From the NCBI GenBank assembly GCA_015680685.1, contig MNCI01021501.1:537806-601805 (forward strand): a stretch of 64,000 nucleotides of DNA, read 5' to 3'. Within the stretch, counting starts at the first letter, position 1; each line of letters opens with the position of its first letter. The DNA comes from Gnetum montanum. Taxonomy: Eukaryota > Streptophyta > Gnetopsida > Gnetales > Gnetaceae. The notes under the pieces were generated by a model. It was given only the letters and a program-made list of their open reading frames with translations, had not been told where the DNA came from and did no database searches. The translations under genes were made by a program, and so were the position numbers. Positions 10,141 to 23,261 of this stretch are shown one piece after another.

Positions 10141-12704
10141 CAATCATTTGGCCCTATGGACTACGTGGATGATAAAGTGACTGAGGAGGATTTCATCAAT
10201 GAGGAGCCTATATAGGATGCTTTTCAACATCCTCCTTCAATGGATGTTCTTGTACCTTCTCCAATGGATGGCTTAGCTCCTCTAGCTTGAGCATTTTGTT
10301 CCCTTCTTTTTCTATCCCTTCTCTTCTTTCTTTTATACTCATGATACATTACACTATGTGTTTATCTTATGAATTGTCTTATATATTATGTTATCCATTA
10401 ATTCATGTGCATTCTTCTACTTTCTTTTATTAGGATGATAAATAACTAGTTGAGGGCTATGTTAGGACGTGACTTAAGGCCCCTTTTGATTTGGTATCTT
10501 AGTTGTTTTGATTAGGGATAGGTAGTTATGACCTCATGTGAGATGTAATTACTTGTAGTTCATAGTAACAAGGATAGAAGTTAGACCTTAGATCATGAAA
10601 ATGATCCTTGAATTCTAGAAGAAAGAGTATTCATCCTACAAAAGGAAGTTTAGAATAACGAATGGAGATGAAACAAGTGAAGTTAGTTGGAAATAGATAT
10701 TGGACATCACATGGAGGTTGGATTCAATTTGGAAATAGACCACAAGCTTATGTCACTTGTAGTAGCTCACAGTCCATAGAATTTCTACTAGTTATGACAC
10801 ATAGCTTACTATAGTTTATTTTAAAATAGAATCAACAATTCATCAATGTGAGTCCCTATGACACACAACTCTATCATTGCTAGAGACAAAAATAGAGCTA
10901 CAAAGGCATGTGACATGGAACCCATGGTAGTCCTCTAGGCCTAAATGATCATTAGGCTATTAGGATTTAATTATTTGATCATTGGAAATGGCCCATGGAG
11001 ACTTCTGGTCACAATCGCTAAAAGTGGTCAATTAGCTTCATGGTTCTTCATCAAGCTATGGGATGCAACCATGTGCAGTTCACATTCTAGCTCATAGTCA
11101 TTAGTTGAAAGTTATTCTAACCATCAACCAAAGCCATTTTAGCATCAAATCAAAGTAGAATTATAAGGCTTTTATCAAAATAAGAAAAGAGAAAGAAGAG
11201 GAGATATATAGAAGAGATATAGAGATTTAGAGTGAATTGGAATTGTTCTATTGAGTTGTATTTTATTTATGTCAAAGATTCTTGAGTAATAAGATAGTCA
11301 TTTTTATTTTTTAATAGTAAATTCTTGTTGTGCCTTCTTCACCATAATTTTGGTAATTAACCCCACGTAACCCACAGTCCTCCATTCAATTAACTTCCAC
11401 AATTCTACAATGTAGTAACATAAGGAATATGCAACATGGGATGAGAGTTGGATCATAGAATTGGTAAAGTTAATTTTTTTAGCAAGGAGTTGTGTCTCAT
11501 CTAAGGTTATCTTTGTGGTAATTAGAGACTCATTTTCCATCAACACTATCCTAGATAGACCTTAGTTATCTTACCATAAAGCTATTTCCTCCCTTCTGTA
11601 TCAGAAATTCCATTTTCCATGTAAGAATAGGAAAGTAGTCATACATGAAAATTAATTTATTCTATTTCTTATTTGGATCTTTTAGAAGAAATAAAACTAG
11701 TATACCAACTTGTTATGATAGGCCAAATGTCATTATCAAATAAAATTGATGAGTCCACCATTAGTATCCCATGATCCTCTAACTCTTTTGAATTCATAGA
11801 ACTAGGTTTTAGTGAACTTGATATCATAGAATCTATTAAAATTTTTAAAGATCCTATCCATTTCCAAGCTAAGAAAACCATTGTCAATGTGTTTCCTACT
11901 TGAGAATCATGTCATCTTTATCTTATTATTTTCCTTCTTTTATTTCATTATTCTAGATTTTATTTTAATTAGTTGCTCCTTTTATTTTACTTTATGATCA
12001 TTTGAATTATATTATTTCCTTTCATCTAATTTTTCATGTCATCTTGTTTCATGCCTCATTTGATGACATCTAAAATCATAAAAAATCAAAAACATGAAAA
12101 TAAATAAAACAAAAATCCCCATAAAAACATAAAACTAGAAACATAAATGTACAAAAACTAAAAGATCATAAACATAGAAAATTGTAAAAAAAAAAATACT
12201 AATACAACACTCTTTCTTAAATCCACTATGCTTTTCCATGTCTATGATTTAACTAGTCTTGAAGCTAAAATTTTTATTTTCTTGCTTACATCAATGTTAT
12301 GAGAAAAACAACAAAAAATAGCCTAAATTTCTCCATGCTATAATCCTCCTCTTGATCATCGATAGGAGAAATCTATTCCACTAGTACTCCTTTGTCCCCT
12401 CCCCCACAAGTGTTACTTTTTTAGCTCTTATGGTCCCTATCTCTCCTTTCTATTTTTTTATATCCTTCATTTATTATTATTTCCTAATATGTATGAGAAA
12501 TTTATTTCTTAATCAATCTTAATTCTAACCAACATCATCATGCTTATTCTCAAGCCATTGTCAATGTAGCCACCATCATTTTGAGCATTACATCTATGCC
12601 CAGCTAGGGGCATTCTAGCTAGGGATGTATTATTATCTACAATCAACATTCAAAATTATCAAGAATCTATGTGACATCACCATGATAAGCATGTTTGACT
12701 TACA
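10141..12704. other. Scrambled DNA between E2 RT and integrase remnant
   Basis: An acidic reading at about 10157-10285 (Val-Asp-Asp-Lys-Val-Thr-Glu-Glu-Asp-Phe then a Pro/Met-rich tail) may be a polyprotein end. About 10440-11300 has the look of an LTR interior, ending in a GAGATATAGAGATTTAGAG-type stretch, but I could not define ends or a partner. Short open frames on the minus strand at 11304-11546 and 11669-11887 match nothing known to me. 11900-12640 is AT-rich with no recognisable content. Confidence 0.4.
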
Positions 12705-12888
12705 AAGATCAAAGAAGAAGATCTTGTCTTGCAACATTTTCAAAATGTCTAGACTTCTAAGTTCTCTCCAAATTGGCAGATCCCTTCATCATTACTAAAA
12801 ATCTTGATAAAAAAGCATATTATCCAACTAATTTAGATGGGAATCAATATACAAATCCTGTCAACCAAGTGTATCTCAAAAAGTATTA
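12705..12888 (+). pseudogene. Gypsy integrase C-terminal remnant
   Basis: With two frame changes this stretch reads Glu-Glu-Asp-Leu-Val-Leu-Gln, then Ser-Pro-Asn-Trp-Gln, then Ala-Tyr-Tyr-Pro-Thr-Asn-Leu-Asp-Gly-Asn (about 12815-12845), ending near a Tyr-Leu-Lys-Lys-Tyr at about 12870. In gypsy integrases the corresponding order is G-D-L-V-L, P-N-W-E-G-P, and G-A-Y-x-L-x-x-L-D-G followed by a short basic end. It is in the same orientation as the E2 pol and probably belongs to it. Confidence 0.55.
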
Positions 12889-15800
12889 AATCTAATAAAA
12901 TCAATGATAAGTGGGTTTGCTCTAATTCTTTTCTTATGTTACCTATGTTTAATTGCTTTATTTTTTATTTCCTCCCTATCTTTCTTTTTATCATTTTCTT
13001 TCTCTTCTCTTTATTTTCTACCATCATTCTTCTATAGCTTCCCAATACAATTTCATGTATCTTCCAAAGTTTCTACTTGTCTCATTCTACTAAAATTTCT
13101 TTCCATTACTACACTATGGTAAGGATATTTATAATTAATCTATTCCATGCAAAGATCCATGAGTAATTTGTCATTTTTATTTCATGTGAGGACATGTTAA
13201 GCTTGAGTGGAATAGTGAGAAAATTTATCAATTTGTCAAGTTATTAGCTATCTATATCATAAAAGTGTGAGATATAGTTATATTGCACTTCTATTGCATA
13301 GCACCTTAACTTGGTGTATAGGAGATATCCCTAAATTCTCTCCCTGGTTTATCATTTTTTCAACTTTATAACTTTATATTTCATCTCTCCTTTCTTATGT
13401 TTCTTTATTTCTCTTGTAACTCTCCTTCTTTTCTATGTCCCTTTATCTCATTAACACATTAGTGAGGATTAAGTAATTTTGTTCTACTCCAATGAGGGTG
13501 TGTTAGTGGGACAAGATATGAACATAATCAATGCTTCCTTTCTATGACATACCACAATTCTTATGATTGATGTATTAATGATATCCTAACATTATCTCTT
13601 CATCTTACTTCTTTCTTTCTCCTTTCTTTCATAGGTACATCATCAAATCATCATTCATGCTCTTCTTAATTGATCCTTCTTCAACATTTCAACATCCATT
13701 AAAAGAGGACTAACCCCACTTTTTTGATACTGTGACAACCATGACAAGTGTGATTTCGACATTATCATGTCATGTTTGAACATTAAAATGCCCCTCAAAT
13801 CATCATCACCAATAGTATTATAGGCTTCTATAATCTCTTGACCATGATCTCTAATCATCCCCAACATTACAAACATTAGTCTTAGCCCCTTTGATAACTT
13901 TGGAGGCTTAATATGAGGTGTTTTACCTAAGTGACAACTAGCTAACATTAGTGTTAGCGTTACCTGCACATAAACCCACAAAATCATCATCTTTAGCATC
14001 ATTTCAGACTCAAAAAGCTTCTAATGTTCAAATCTAATCATCTTCATAATGATAAACATCACTTCCAACATCTACAACAATTCTAGGAGGTTGGAGTAAG
14101 CATCAATGCCAATGTCCAACATCACTGATAGAAAGATACTGTAAAACACCATGACCAATTCTATTTTGAGCTTCTACAAGCTTCTATTAGTTTATCCTAA
14201 CAATGGCCCAAAGGAAAAACATTAAATTTGGCAATTTTGATAATATTGGAGGTCCAAAATGACAAGTTTTACCTAAGTGATGCTCAATGACACTAACATA
14301 GCATTAACCTTACCTACACTTCTTGCCTTAAAAGTAGATATTTTGACCCTAATTCTGCCTTTCTTAGACTTCTAGCAACTAGTCCACATCATCTCCAAGG
14401 TAACAAAATGAATTTTCGTAATCCTAGAGATCTTGAAAAGCTAAAAACTAACATGTCATCATTGCATCATAACCCAAAAACTTTCCTTTTGAACCTAGTT
14501 TTACATTTGTTGAACATCCCATGATTAGTTTGCATCATCCTTCAGGAAACAAGCATTATTTTTTATGATTCTAGAGACCCTAGAAATCACATAGTAGCTT
14601 ATTTCAACTCCATGACATTTAGTAGTGACACAATGCCAATGTTACTTGCTAGTTCCACTTGTACATTGTTATGGAATAACTTAACTTTAGATGATATATT
14701 TGATCCCATATGATCCTTGATATTCATTTGACATCATTTTAATAATGTTAAGTATTAATTCAAATATTGATAGTGATTCCTACAATCCCATATTGATCAT
14801 TTAGAGTGCAAAGTATCAACTTCTATTAATTGAGTGTCAAAGTTACTACGACACATGCCCACATCATCAATGTCACTTATACATGGTATTTGCTTCAAGT
14901 TGCTAAAATGGATTTTGAGTTAATTAAACTAAAATCTGGGTGTTTTTAGGAAATTTTAATCCTATAAATAGTAGGTTATAGCATCAATATAAGGCTAATT
15001 TATTAAAATTTAAGAGAAATTTTTTGAGTTTTGAGAGATCATGAGCATTAACATCTACATCAACTATGTCATGTGTACGCTCCATAACCATTACAACATC
15101 ATTTGTTATTTATAAGCTCAATCTTAACACTAATATCATTGGTAGCCCATGTGAGCATACTAATGCTAATATCAATGTCACCACCCTAGTGTTAGCATTA
15201 CATATTTACTTGTAGGATAATTACTATGTCATGTGTATGCTCCATAACCATTACAACATCATTTGTTATTTATAAGCTCAATATTAACACTAATATCATT
15301 GGTAACACATGTGAGCATACTAATGCTAATATCCATGTCACCACCCTAGTGTTAGCATTACATATTTACTTGTATGATAACACCTAGCAACAACCCTATT
15401 TGATCCTCAAATTAATTCCAAATAGCATCAAGAGACATCTCATTCATTTGTAAACCCATAAGAGATCAAATTCCACCATTCAAGACTTCTTTTTACTCAT
15501 CAATCGAGTACAAGTTATTGATTTAAATTTACTATTTGTATCTCATTCGATGGTTCTTGGCCTTCCCTATGAGGTAAACTTAGTTTATTTAATAAAGCAC
15601 TTTTTGTTCTAGGAAGGGAAAAATGAAACCCTTTTCTAGATATTTGGTTTATCATCTATCTTTTATTTTATATTTCATATATTTTTTAGATATACTCTCT
15701 TATTAATATCACTCCTGTTTCATTAGATTAGTTATTAAACTCATCATAATCAATCTATACTCCTATTGATTTTAATCCTGGTCAATAGGCTAGGCTCATA

Positions 15801-16671
15801 TTCAATTGAAGGTTTGTGTCCCTTCATTTCATAACTATTAATTTATCAAGGATTTTATCATTTCAAAGACCATTTATAATCATGTATCGTACACTCAAAC
15901 ATGTGATTCATAGAGGTATCCTTATAGATTTATAAGAAAATGTTTTTGCAAGAACACATTGAAGGAAAGAGGATTTTGATGGTTAAATTTGTTTGAATGA
16001 TAATCTTTATCCTTCTTTTCAAATTGTGATGTCAACAAAATGGAAGTTCTCTTTCCATTAGTAGCTTCATTGCATGTCTCCATGAAAAAAATCCTTGCAT
16101 AGTTGGACTTCAGTGGGCTAATAGGGCCTAGACATCTCATTAGCTATGTCGTAGTCATGAGCAGCTACTTTAAGTCCAACCTTTATTAACACTACCATGA
16201 GCATTAATAATATTGAGTGATTAAGGATAAAAGTAAAGTCTAGATAGTAGGGAACTAGATGTTGATAGTCAATTTTGACCATATATGGCACATCATCTCT
16301 ATTTTGGTCATTTTATCACATCCTCTTATAGAATTATTAATAGGCAGAAAATTGGTCTTGTGAGAAGAAGAAATTTTCAATTATTTTATATGTGTGTATT
16401 TTATAAAATAATATTATTTTTTAGATGATAATTCTTTAAGTTCTAACAATGATCATAAATGATTCTAACTATCTAGTCATTAGTACTAGTCCTTGACAAT
16501 GGTGTTGATGATGAGTGGTGAGTGTTTCCTACATCTAACCATACAAATCACAAGCATTCACATGTGACCTAATCATAGTCTATGGATTGGACTAGTATAA
16601 TATCTAAAAAATTTCATCTTTAATCACCACTCATTATCTTCCTACTTGTACTCATGTCGTCTTTAGTATGT
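12889..16671. other. Unassigned repeats between E2 and the solo LTR
   Basis: No pol or gag motifs were seen. 12950-13050 is C/T-rich. A 115-codon open frame on the minus strand (13655-14002) has no recognisable motif. From about 13850 to 15380 an irregular series of related segments recurs, each holding a variant of AGTGTTAGCATTACCT followed by CAC. 15640-16660 shows nothing I can identify. Confidence 0.4.
15064..15380. repeat. 160-bp tandem duplication
   Basis: 15064-15223 is repeated at 15224-15380 with only a handful of substitutions (for example GTACGC against GTATGC, and GGTAGCCC against GGTAACAC). Each unit carries ACTAATATCATTGGTA and TAGTGTTAGCATTACA. The divergence is low but not zero, so this is a real and relatively recent duplication inside an older degenerate series. 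Confidence 0.8.
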
Positions 16672-16676
16672 ATGAT

Positions 16677-17643
16677 TGATGAATCATGGTTTGTCAAGTC
16701 CTATTATCGGACCCTTGATATTGGGTACAAGATACTAGGTCTGATGAGTTCCGATATCAAACCCCTGATATTGGACCCTCGATATCGGACCCCCGATATC
16801 ATGTACATGATATCGTAGCCTGACAAGCAATATCGGATACACGATATTGTGGTTCCCGTGTGAGCCTATAAATACACAATGGGATGCATGGGAAAGGAAT
16901 AGGAAATTAGTTATTAGTAAGTTAGTTTTTAGTCAATAGATAGAAGTTAGTTCATTTTTAGTTCTTCTCAACCCTTTCTCCCAGTGCATGCCCATAGTGT
17001 AATGATTGTAATTGTATGGTACCTTTATTCGAATGTGACGTACTTGGACATGCACATGACCAGAAATAAAGATCGAGATTACTTCATCATTGCAACATTT
17101 ACTTAGTTTAATTATTTAATTGTTATTGTTATTTATTGCTTTCATAGCCAATATCTCTTCATCCTAAACTCCTTAAATGTAGAATGAGTACGACTTAATC
17201 ACAAGCATTCAAGTGTGACTACTTGGTGTCCCAGTAGTGTACCTAGGCCATGCACTTGGTAACCCCAGTGGTAGTCATGCATAAGGTCTAAGATGTGTAT
17301 GGATGATTAAGGAACGGATGCTCATCGCACTTAGGCTATTTTAGATTCTCTCCCCCTATGTCCTATTAGCGTAACTCTCTCTCCCTTTTCCTCCTAGCTT
17401 AATTAAAGTTACATTACATTGCCTCCAGGAGTAGCACTAGGTTAGAAACCACATGACACACCTCACTCTAGACTAAACCATACGTGACAAAGAAAATACT
17501 AGTCTAGGTGGGAAGACAACGAACTACGGTCAACGAGTGACTAGCTAGATACCACAACTAGCCCGTTTGCAGAGTTCAACCAGATCATGCATGAAATGCT
17601 CGTATCCATATGGTTGAGTGTAGGGGTACCTCACCACTCATCA
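16677..17643 (+). repeat. Solo LTR of the E1/E2 family with 5-bp target duplication
   Basis: The LTR begins TGATGAATCATGG and ends CACTCATCA, and ATGAT flanks it on both sides (16672-16676 and 17644-17648). No polypurine tract stands before it and no PBS after it. The TG...CA ends with equal 5-bp flanks fit a solo LTR left by recombination between two LTRs. It carries the same leader-proximal stretch as 4840-5463 and a longer palindrome cluster (16697-16860). Confidence 0.88.
16697..16874 (+). promoter_or_regulatory. GATATC palindrome cluster and TATA box of the solo LTR
   Basis: About ten GATAT(C/T) or TATCGG half-site variants in 16697-16858 are spaced by GGACCC and GGGTAC spacers and end in CGATATTGTGG. 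A clean CTATAAATAC TATA box follows at 16866-16875. The cluster is roughly twice as long as in the E1 LTR, so the site number varies between copies. The promoter role is inferred. Confidence 0.65.
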
Positions 17644-17648
17644 ATGAT

Positions 17649-18700
17649 TAAGTAAAATTAAGGCACATGCTTTTTGATGTCATTTAGGTCATAATAAAAT
17701 AATATTGACATAAAATCTAAAATTTCTAAGCTAATTACAAAGATAAATCATAGTCTAGCTTAAGGATGATGAGTATTCAATTTCTAGTATATCATACACA
17801 TTGTAAAAGCACATATCCACTCCTAGGATTACCAAGCATTATGTTACTAAATAAAACTAAGTAATAGTGCTACTAAGATCACAAATCAAATATGTGTTTA
17901 CACTTGAAATTGATTGTACTTATTTTTCCAATTCATTAATATGAAAGGAGATATAAATATTAAGCTAACATGTATTAGAAATTAAATTGCATTAAGAAAA
18001 TTTCTAGGCTATGTTAAAGTGCTGCAATGAAATAAAATAATATGGATATTTATTACTACCATGCAATGTATCCAAGCACAAGATATAAATAAACATGCTA
18101 GACAACTACTTCATATTATGTTATGAGCACTTGCTAATAAATTCTAACTACTATAATAGAAAACTATAAGACTTTGTCTAAGCTAATAATTGAAAGATTT
18201 CATAAATATGATTGGTATGCATATTTATGTAAGCATTTATTACCTCTACATCAAAGTTGATGTATCAATGTAGTTAAAACTGTGTTAATGTTGATGCATC
18301 AATGCTACTACGTCAATGCAATTGACTAAAGATTATTCCTCACTAGTATTTATAGGTCTTGGAAAGCCTATAATTCTTAAGATTCAAAAAAAAATATCAA
18401 GTCTGAGTGCTATTAACTTAGAGTTTTTCAAATGGTATTGATGATGACAGTGATGCTAACACTAATGACAATGACGTTTGAATGCCACCTACACTTCAAA
18501 CCCTGATTTTGAGCCTCCAGTGCTAATGATGATGTTGTGACTAACACTTGCCATTACCAAGGATATTAGAGACCTCACCATGACTTGAAGTGATGCTGAA
18601 GAATAGAATTTTAATGTAGATCACATTGGTGATATTGACATTGATGCTAGATGTCACTTATAAGGAATTTAATAAAATATCTTGATTTTACTTAACATTT
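17649..18700. other. Unassigned DNA with an ATGCAT/ATCAATG-rich block
   Basis: 17649-18240 shows nothing recognisable. At 18248-18330, GTTGATGCATCAATG and similar mirror-like words (GATGTATCAATG, ACGTCAATGC) cluster just before a TATTTATAGG run at 18349. This resembles the ATCGAT/ATGCAT block at 62888-62990. It may be an LTR remnant of the E7 type, but no ends could be found. 18420-18660 holds GATGATG/AATGAC-rich sequence. Confidence 0.4.
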
Positions 18701-19821
18701 GAAAGAAATTATGCATGAGTATTAATCTTTTTTTAAGCTAAGGTAGAATAGGAGACTTTGGGAGAGAATACATTGAGATTTCTAGTCTCAGAAAACATAA
18801 ATACCTAGTAATAAAGAATGCTTGATAGTATGATATCCAAAATTACTTTGGCTAGTAAGATGATGAAATAGTGGGTACAATGGCGATTTCCTTGGAAGAT
18901 AAAGGAGGAGAGTTAGAATTATGTTGGAAACAAACTTTGGAATGTACTTATAGTTAATCTATTCTAAGTTCTAATACCCCATAATTTTAGCAAGAAATTT
19001 CTTAGTTAGTTAGAGCATGTTTTTTTTTTTTTTTGATTTGCAAGTCATTGATTTAACGTTGATGGAATGCATTGTTATCTTAAACAAAAGTATCATGAAA
19101 GTTCATGTTGGATACATGTTCTAGGGGATAAATATAGTCATCTAATTCTAGTTCTAACATTTCTTGCTCCTTCCAACACCCCATGATATTTAATGATTTT
19201 TATTTAGCATTGGAGAAGGTCTTGAAATCAAAAGAATGACTACAAGTATAATTTTAACTATAAGTATATCTAAGACATATAACCAACATAGTAGTTTAGA
19301 AAACTTTAAGAAAATAATAGTGCCTCAAGCATAACTTAAACTACTAACCTCTTATTGGAGGGATATTAGATCTTTCAAAAATAATAATAATAATTTAGAC
19401 TATATTAGATCATTAGCATATAAAAGATAGCCTAAAGAAAAAATCCAATAGTTTTGGGATGCCTTAATCTTTAAAAAAAATCTACTCTAGGGTACGAAAA
19501 GAATCATGCCTTACCCTTGTTCAAAAATGTTCTTATTTCTTAGTAAAGTATTTCATAGAAAGAAAAGAAGAATACTCTCTCTAAAGGTAAAAGAAAGAAT
19601 TAATCAAAAAATATTTTTAAAAAAGCAATGAAATTTAAAAGCTTTTTCAACTTGAGCCTCTAAAATAAAATAAAATAAAAACTACAAGAAAAAAGTTAAT
19701 TGTTTAGCTTTCACTAGAAGCTTTTCTCCTTAAAGTTGTAATTGACAAGAAATATCTTTGAGAATTTGATATTTAACTCTTGAAGAAAGATTATAGTTAT
19801 ACTCATGTTGTGGAAATATAA

Positions 19822-20160
19822 TTATACACTAAAGCTTCCACATAGAATAGAAAATAAGTTATTGAGTATACTTCCAAATAAAAAGTAAGAAACTAGACAA
19901 AGCAAGATAATCACCAATAATGATATCATTGATGTTTGATTGAAAGCTTTTATAAGTTCTAGATGTCTATTTTTAAGCATGTTGTACAACTGGATACTCA
20001 AAAAAGAACATGTAAAAATGAGGTATCCCTTTACAAAGAGGACATTGAGAAAACAAATTCCCATATGCTTAAGATAACTATCAATAGAAAGACCTTGATG
20101 TATAACATACCATAAAAAAATACAATTTTGAAAAAGAACTTTTAAATATCTTCCATTCTT
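19822..20160 (-). pseudogene. L1 reverse transcriptase C-terminal zinc domain, copy 1
   Basis: With one frame change the minus strand reads Ile-His-Gln-Gly-Leu-Ser-Ile-Asp-Ser-Tyr-Leu, then Gln-Cys-Pro-Leu-Cys-Lys-Gly-Ile, then Phe-Phe-Phe-Glu-Tyr-Pro-Val-Val-Gln-His. The zf-RVT family pattern is C-x-L-C-x(n)-H-L-F-F-x-C-P-x-A-x-x-V-W. The second half has lost its Cys to Tyr. This is the end of an L1-type ORF2. An 80-codon open frame in a different phase covers the same DNA and is not the gene. Confidence 0.5.
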
Positions 20161-21188
20161 CTCATCCTTTTATGAGAAGATAAATAGTCTAATTAGAGCT
20201 TTATAACTCAACATTGCCCACTAGAATTGAACCCATGATTTGGAGATTTCAAATCAAGAGTCTTACCACTATGCTAACACATAATTGTTTATTTATCCTT
20301 TAACCTAAAATTCCTTGTCAAACAAGTAGATAATTACTTAGGCCACCTTTCATTAGTAAGCATTGTATTTGAAGGAAGAATATTAAACCCATGAATAATA
20401 ATTTTAAAAAAATTAGAGTGCATTAGATCATTAACATAGAAAACGAATAGAAAAAAAGCCTAGTGGTTTTGAAGATGGATTTTTAATTTTTTATTCTTAT
20501 AATCAATTTTGAAAAACTTCTCTTTTGGTGTAGAAAAAGAATCAAGCCTTGTCCCAATTTAGAAGTATCCTCACATATTTTCACTTTTTACTAAAGGATC
20601 TCTTGTAAAGAAAATAAGAATACTATTTTCAAAGAAAAATAAATCAACAATTAGAAATAATAAATACATTGGAAGCATTGTATTTAAAGGAGAAGTGTTG
20701 AAACTTAAAGAAAGGATGATAAGTACATCCCAAGACATATAGCCAATATGATGCTTTAGAAGAATTATAGAGGAATATAAATATTTTAGTTGATTATAGT
20801 TTATGAATATAGTAACCTTTTTAGGATGTATTGGAGTATAGGTATTTTTAAGAATTATGGTTCTCAGTGATGAACTAAATTTACTTTAGAGGAAAGGGAA
20901 GAGGTGGAAGGGGTTGTGTGCAAAAAATAAAATATATTAAAAATAAGAAAAAGTCAAAGTGTAATAGGAAATAAGCATTTAAGAAAGATGAAATTCTAGA
21001 ATTACATAAAAGGAAAGATGATATAGTTTTAGGCATATCTTTTTGTTAAGTTTTGTGATATAGAAGACCACAAGGTCTATGAAAATAAATAATAAATTAT
21101 GTTAACATAAAATAATATAAAAGTCTTGATGTTTAACCAAATCATAATGGGGGTGGGCAAGGGGGGTGTGGATAGGGGTATCAAACCT

Positions 21189-21209
21189 ATATATATATAT
21201 ATATATATA
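21189..21209. repeat. (TA)n microsatellite
   Basis: About ten perfect TA units follow a G-rich stretch (21150-21180). It is a simple repeat with no other signal. Confidence 0.9.
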
Positions 21210-21989
21210 ATAAAAATTTAGAGAACAAAAGTAGAGGAGCACTATAGAGAAGAGAAACTTTAAAGAAAGAAAAATATGTTGATATGTGTAAAATATAACC
21301 TAAAAGATATAAATGAGTAATTAGTTAATCTTGGATGTATTTAGTGTGTGTGTCATGAAGATGAAAACTAAGAGTGTATATAGTTGTAAGGAAACCATCA
21401 TGTTTGTTACTGGAATCAATACGATAATTAGTTAGGAGTAAATCCATAGACTAGTTAACATTAGTTACCATGGTGTAAACTAAGAAAGGTGTTAGATCCA
21501 AAAAAATGAATAATAATATTAAAAAAAATTTAGAGTACATTAGATCATCAAAGAAAAAGTCTAAAGAGAAAGCCTAATGGTTTTTGGGATGTCTTTTTAG
21601 GTTTTTATTCTTAAAAAAAATCCTAAAAAACCTTCCCTCTAGGATAGAAAAAGGATCAAGCCTTACACTTATTCAAAAGCATCCACATGGGTTTTTCCTT
21701 CTTACTATAGGGTTTCTTCTAAATAGAAGTAAAAAAACTCTTTATAAAGAAAAAAGAATACATATATCATAAATAAAAAATAAAAAATAAAAAAGCTAAA
21801 ATATTTCCATCCTTGAACCTCCAAAATAAAAAGAAATTAATGTTTTAGAAAATAAATTAATTTTTTATCTTTTAGTAGGAGCTTTTTTGCTTGAAGTTAT
21901 AGTTGAAAAGTGACATCTTTGAGAATATAGTATTTGACACTTTAAGAGAGGCCATAGTTATACTACTGAGTGAAGCTTCAAAATAGATT

Positions 21990-22960
21990 AGAGAGTAATA
22001 GGTCAAAGATAATTCCAAATGCAAAGAAAAGAAGTAGATAAAGTAGGCTAATCACCAATAATGACTTCATTGATTCTTGGTAAAATTGTTATAAATTTTG
22101 GATCTCCATTTCTAGGAATGCTGAGCAATAGGACATGAAAAAAACATGAGAAAATTATTCTTTGCTTCTACAAAGAGAAAATTGAGGGAAAAAATTTATG
22201 GTATGTTTAAGACAAATGTTGATATAAATACCTTGATGAATAAAACACCATTAAAAAGTACAAAATTTAGAAAATTTAGGAGCTCTCTCAATATCTTTCT
22301 TTTTTCTCATCCAAAAGTGCAATGATAATTGTATTTTCCAAGCCTTATTAAATTTGTTATGAATAAAATCGTTCTTTCTTATAACCTCATAAGAAACTTT
22401 TAAATTAAAAGGAAAAACATATTTGCCATCTTTCCAAAAAAAAAATATGCAAAAATGCTTAGTGCAAATTGTTGTAAATTTTAAATAAATTCTCAAGATT
22501 AAAAATTAAATTTTCAAATTTCTTTGTCCTCTTTCTATTCAAATCATAGAGGCTAAAAGCTTTATTCCAAGTAATCCATCTATGATTCATATGTAGATAA
22601 GAAACTACAATGATACAAAATTTTCTCTAAGTGGTGCATAATCTAGATGCATTATTAGCCAAGCTCCTTCATGAAAACAAAGCCATCATGGGCTAATTTA
22701 CTTAAGTATATCTTTTGAAACTGTAGTATTATTGTAATTCCAATATTTACTAAGCTTGCACCAAGTCTTTCAAATTTGTTTAAGAATTGAAAAACCAAGA
22801 ATAAAAGTGGCCCAAGGAAAAAGAATATGGTATAAACTAGTATTAATGGTGTAGCTCAATATAGACCTTATTTTAAATGTTGAACTTGATAGAATACAAC
22901 AAATACTTAATATCACTCCTTCAGCTTAACATTTGGAATTCAAACATGTTTTAGTATCTA
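21990..22960 (-). pseudogene. L1 reverse transcriptase C-terminal region, copy 2
   Basis: The minus strand reads Phe-Ile-His-Gln-Gly-Ile-Tyr-Ile-Asn, then Phe-Pro-Gln-Phe-Ser-Leu-Cys, then a Ser-Cys-Pro-Ile-Ala-Gln-His-Ser-Trp-Lys-Trp end. This parallels copy 1 and is closer to the zf-RVT consensus at its end. Upstream (22300-22960) an 81-codon frame with Phe-Trp-Lys-Asp-Gly-Lys and a stretch reading Pro-Trp-Ala-Thr-Phe-Ile-Leu-Gly continue the ORF in broken form. Copy 1 and copy 2 are about 2.1 kb apart in the same orientation. Confidence 0.5.
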
Positions 22961-23261
22961 TTCAATCACTCCATGAATTAAAAAATGACAAATAAACATG
23001 TTAGAATTACCTTTTAACTCTCTTTACTATACAACAGAAATTAAGAGTTTCATTCACTACCAACAACTATGGAGTAATAAGCTATAACAAAATTATTAAA
23101 AAATAATCATTTTAAATAAGCATCATCTGACTTAAATAAAATATCATTCTTGGCTGATAAAGTAATAACTAAAAAGGTACAAAGATGGTGAGTAGTTTCT
23201 TTTCCTGAAACTTTGTTATAAATTATGTTGACCTTAAAGTTCTTTTGTAATGTAAGAAGAA

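Larger units (their letters stand above)
5730..12888 (+). mobile_element. E2: decayed Athila-like Ty3/gypsy element
   Basis: The order is partial 5' LTR, tRNA-Asp PBS, gag, aspartic protease, reverse transcriptase and, after an unreadable 2.5 kb, an integrase C-terminal remnant. RNase H and the integrase core were not found and probably lie within the scrambled 10141-12700 or are deleted. No 3' LTR is seen: the LTR at 16677 is a solo copy with its own target duplication. The tRNA-Asp PBS and the protease wording (Pro-Ile-Ile-Leu-Gly-Arg-Ala-Trp-Leu-Ser-Thr) fit the Athila/Tat side of gypsy. The element is dead in every ORF. Confidence 0.75.

Noticed and set aside
10440-11300. Complete LTR of a further element
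   Set aside because: The sequence looks LTR-like, but no matching partner, PBS, polypurine tract or target duplication was found in the window.
12837-13122. Membrane protein ORFs
   Set aside because: Two overlapping hydrophobic frames come from T-rich low-complexity DNA, and the left edge overlaps the integrase remnant.
13655-14002. 115-codon minus-strand gene
   Set aside because: No motif, unusual Met/Leu-rich composition, and it lies over a degenerate repeat series with no coding neighbours.
16677-17643. 3' LTR of E2
   Set aside because: It has its own perfect ATGAT target duplication on both sides and no polypurine tract in front, so it is a solo LTR rather than the end of E2.
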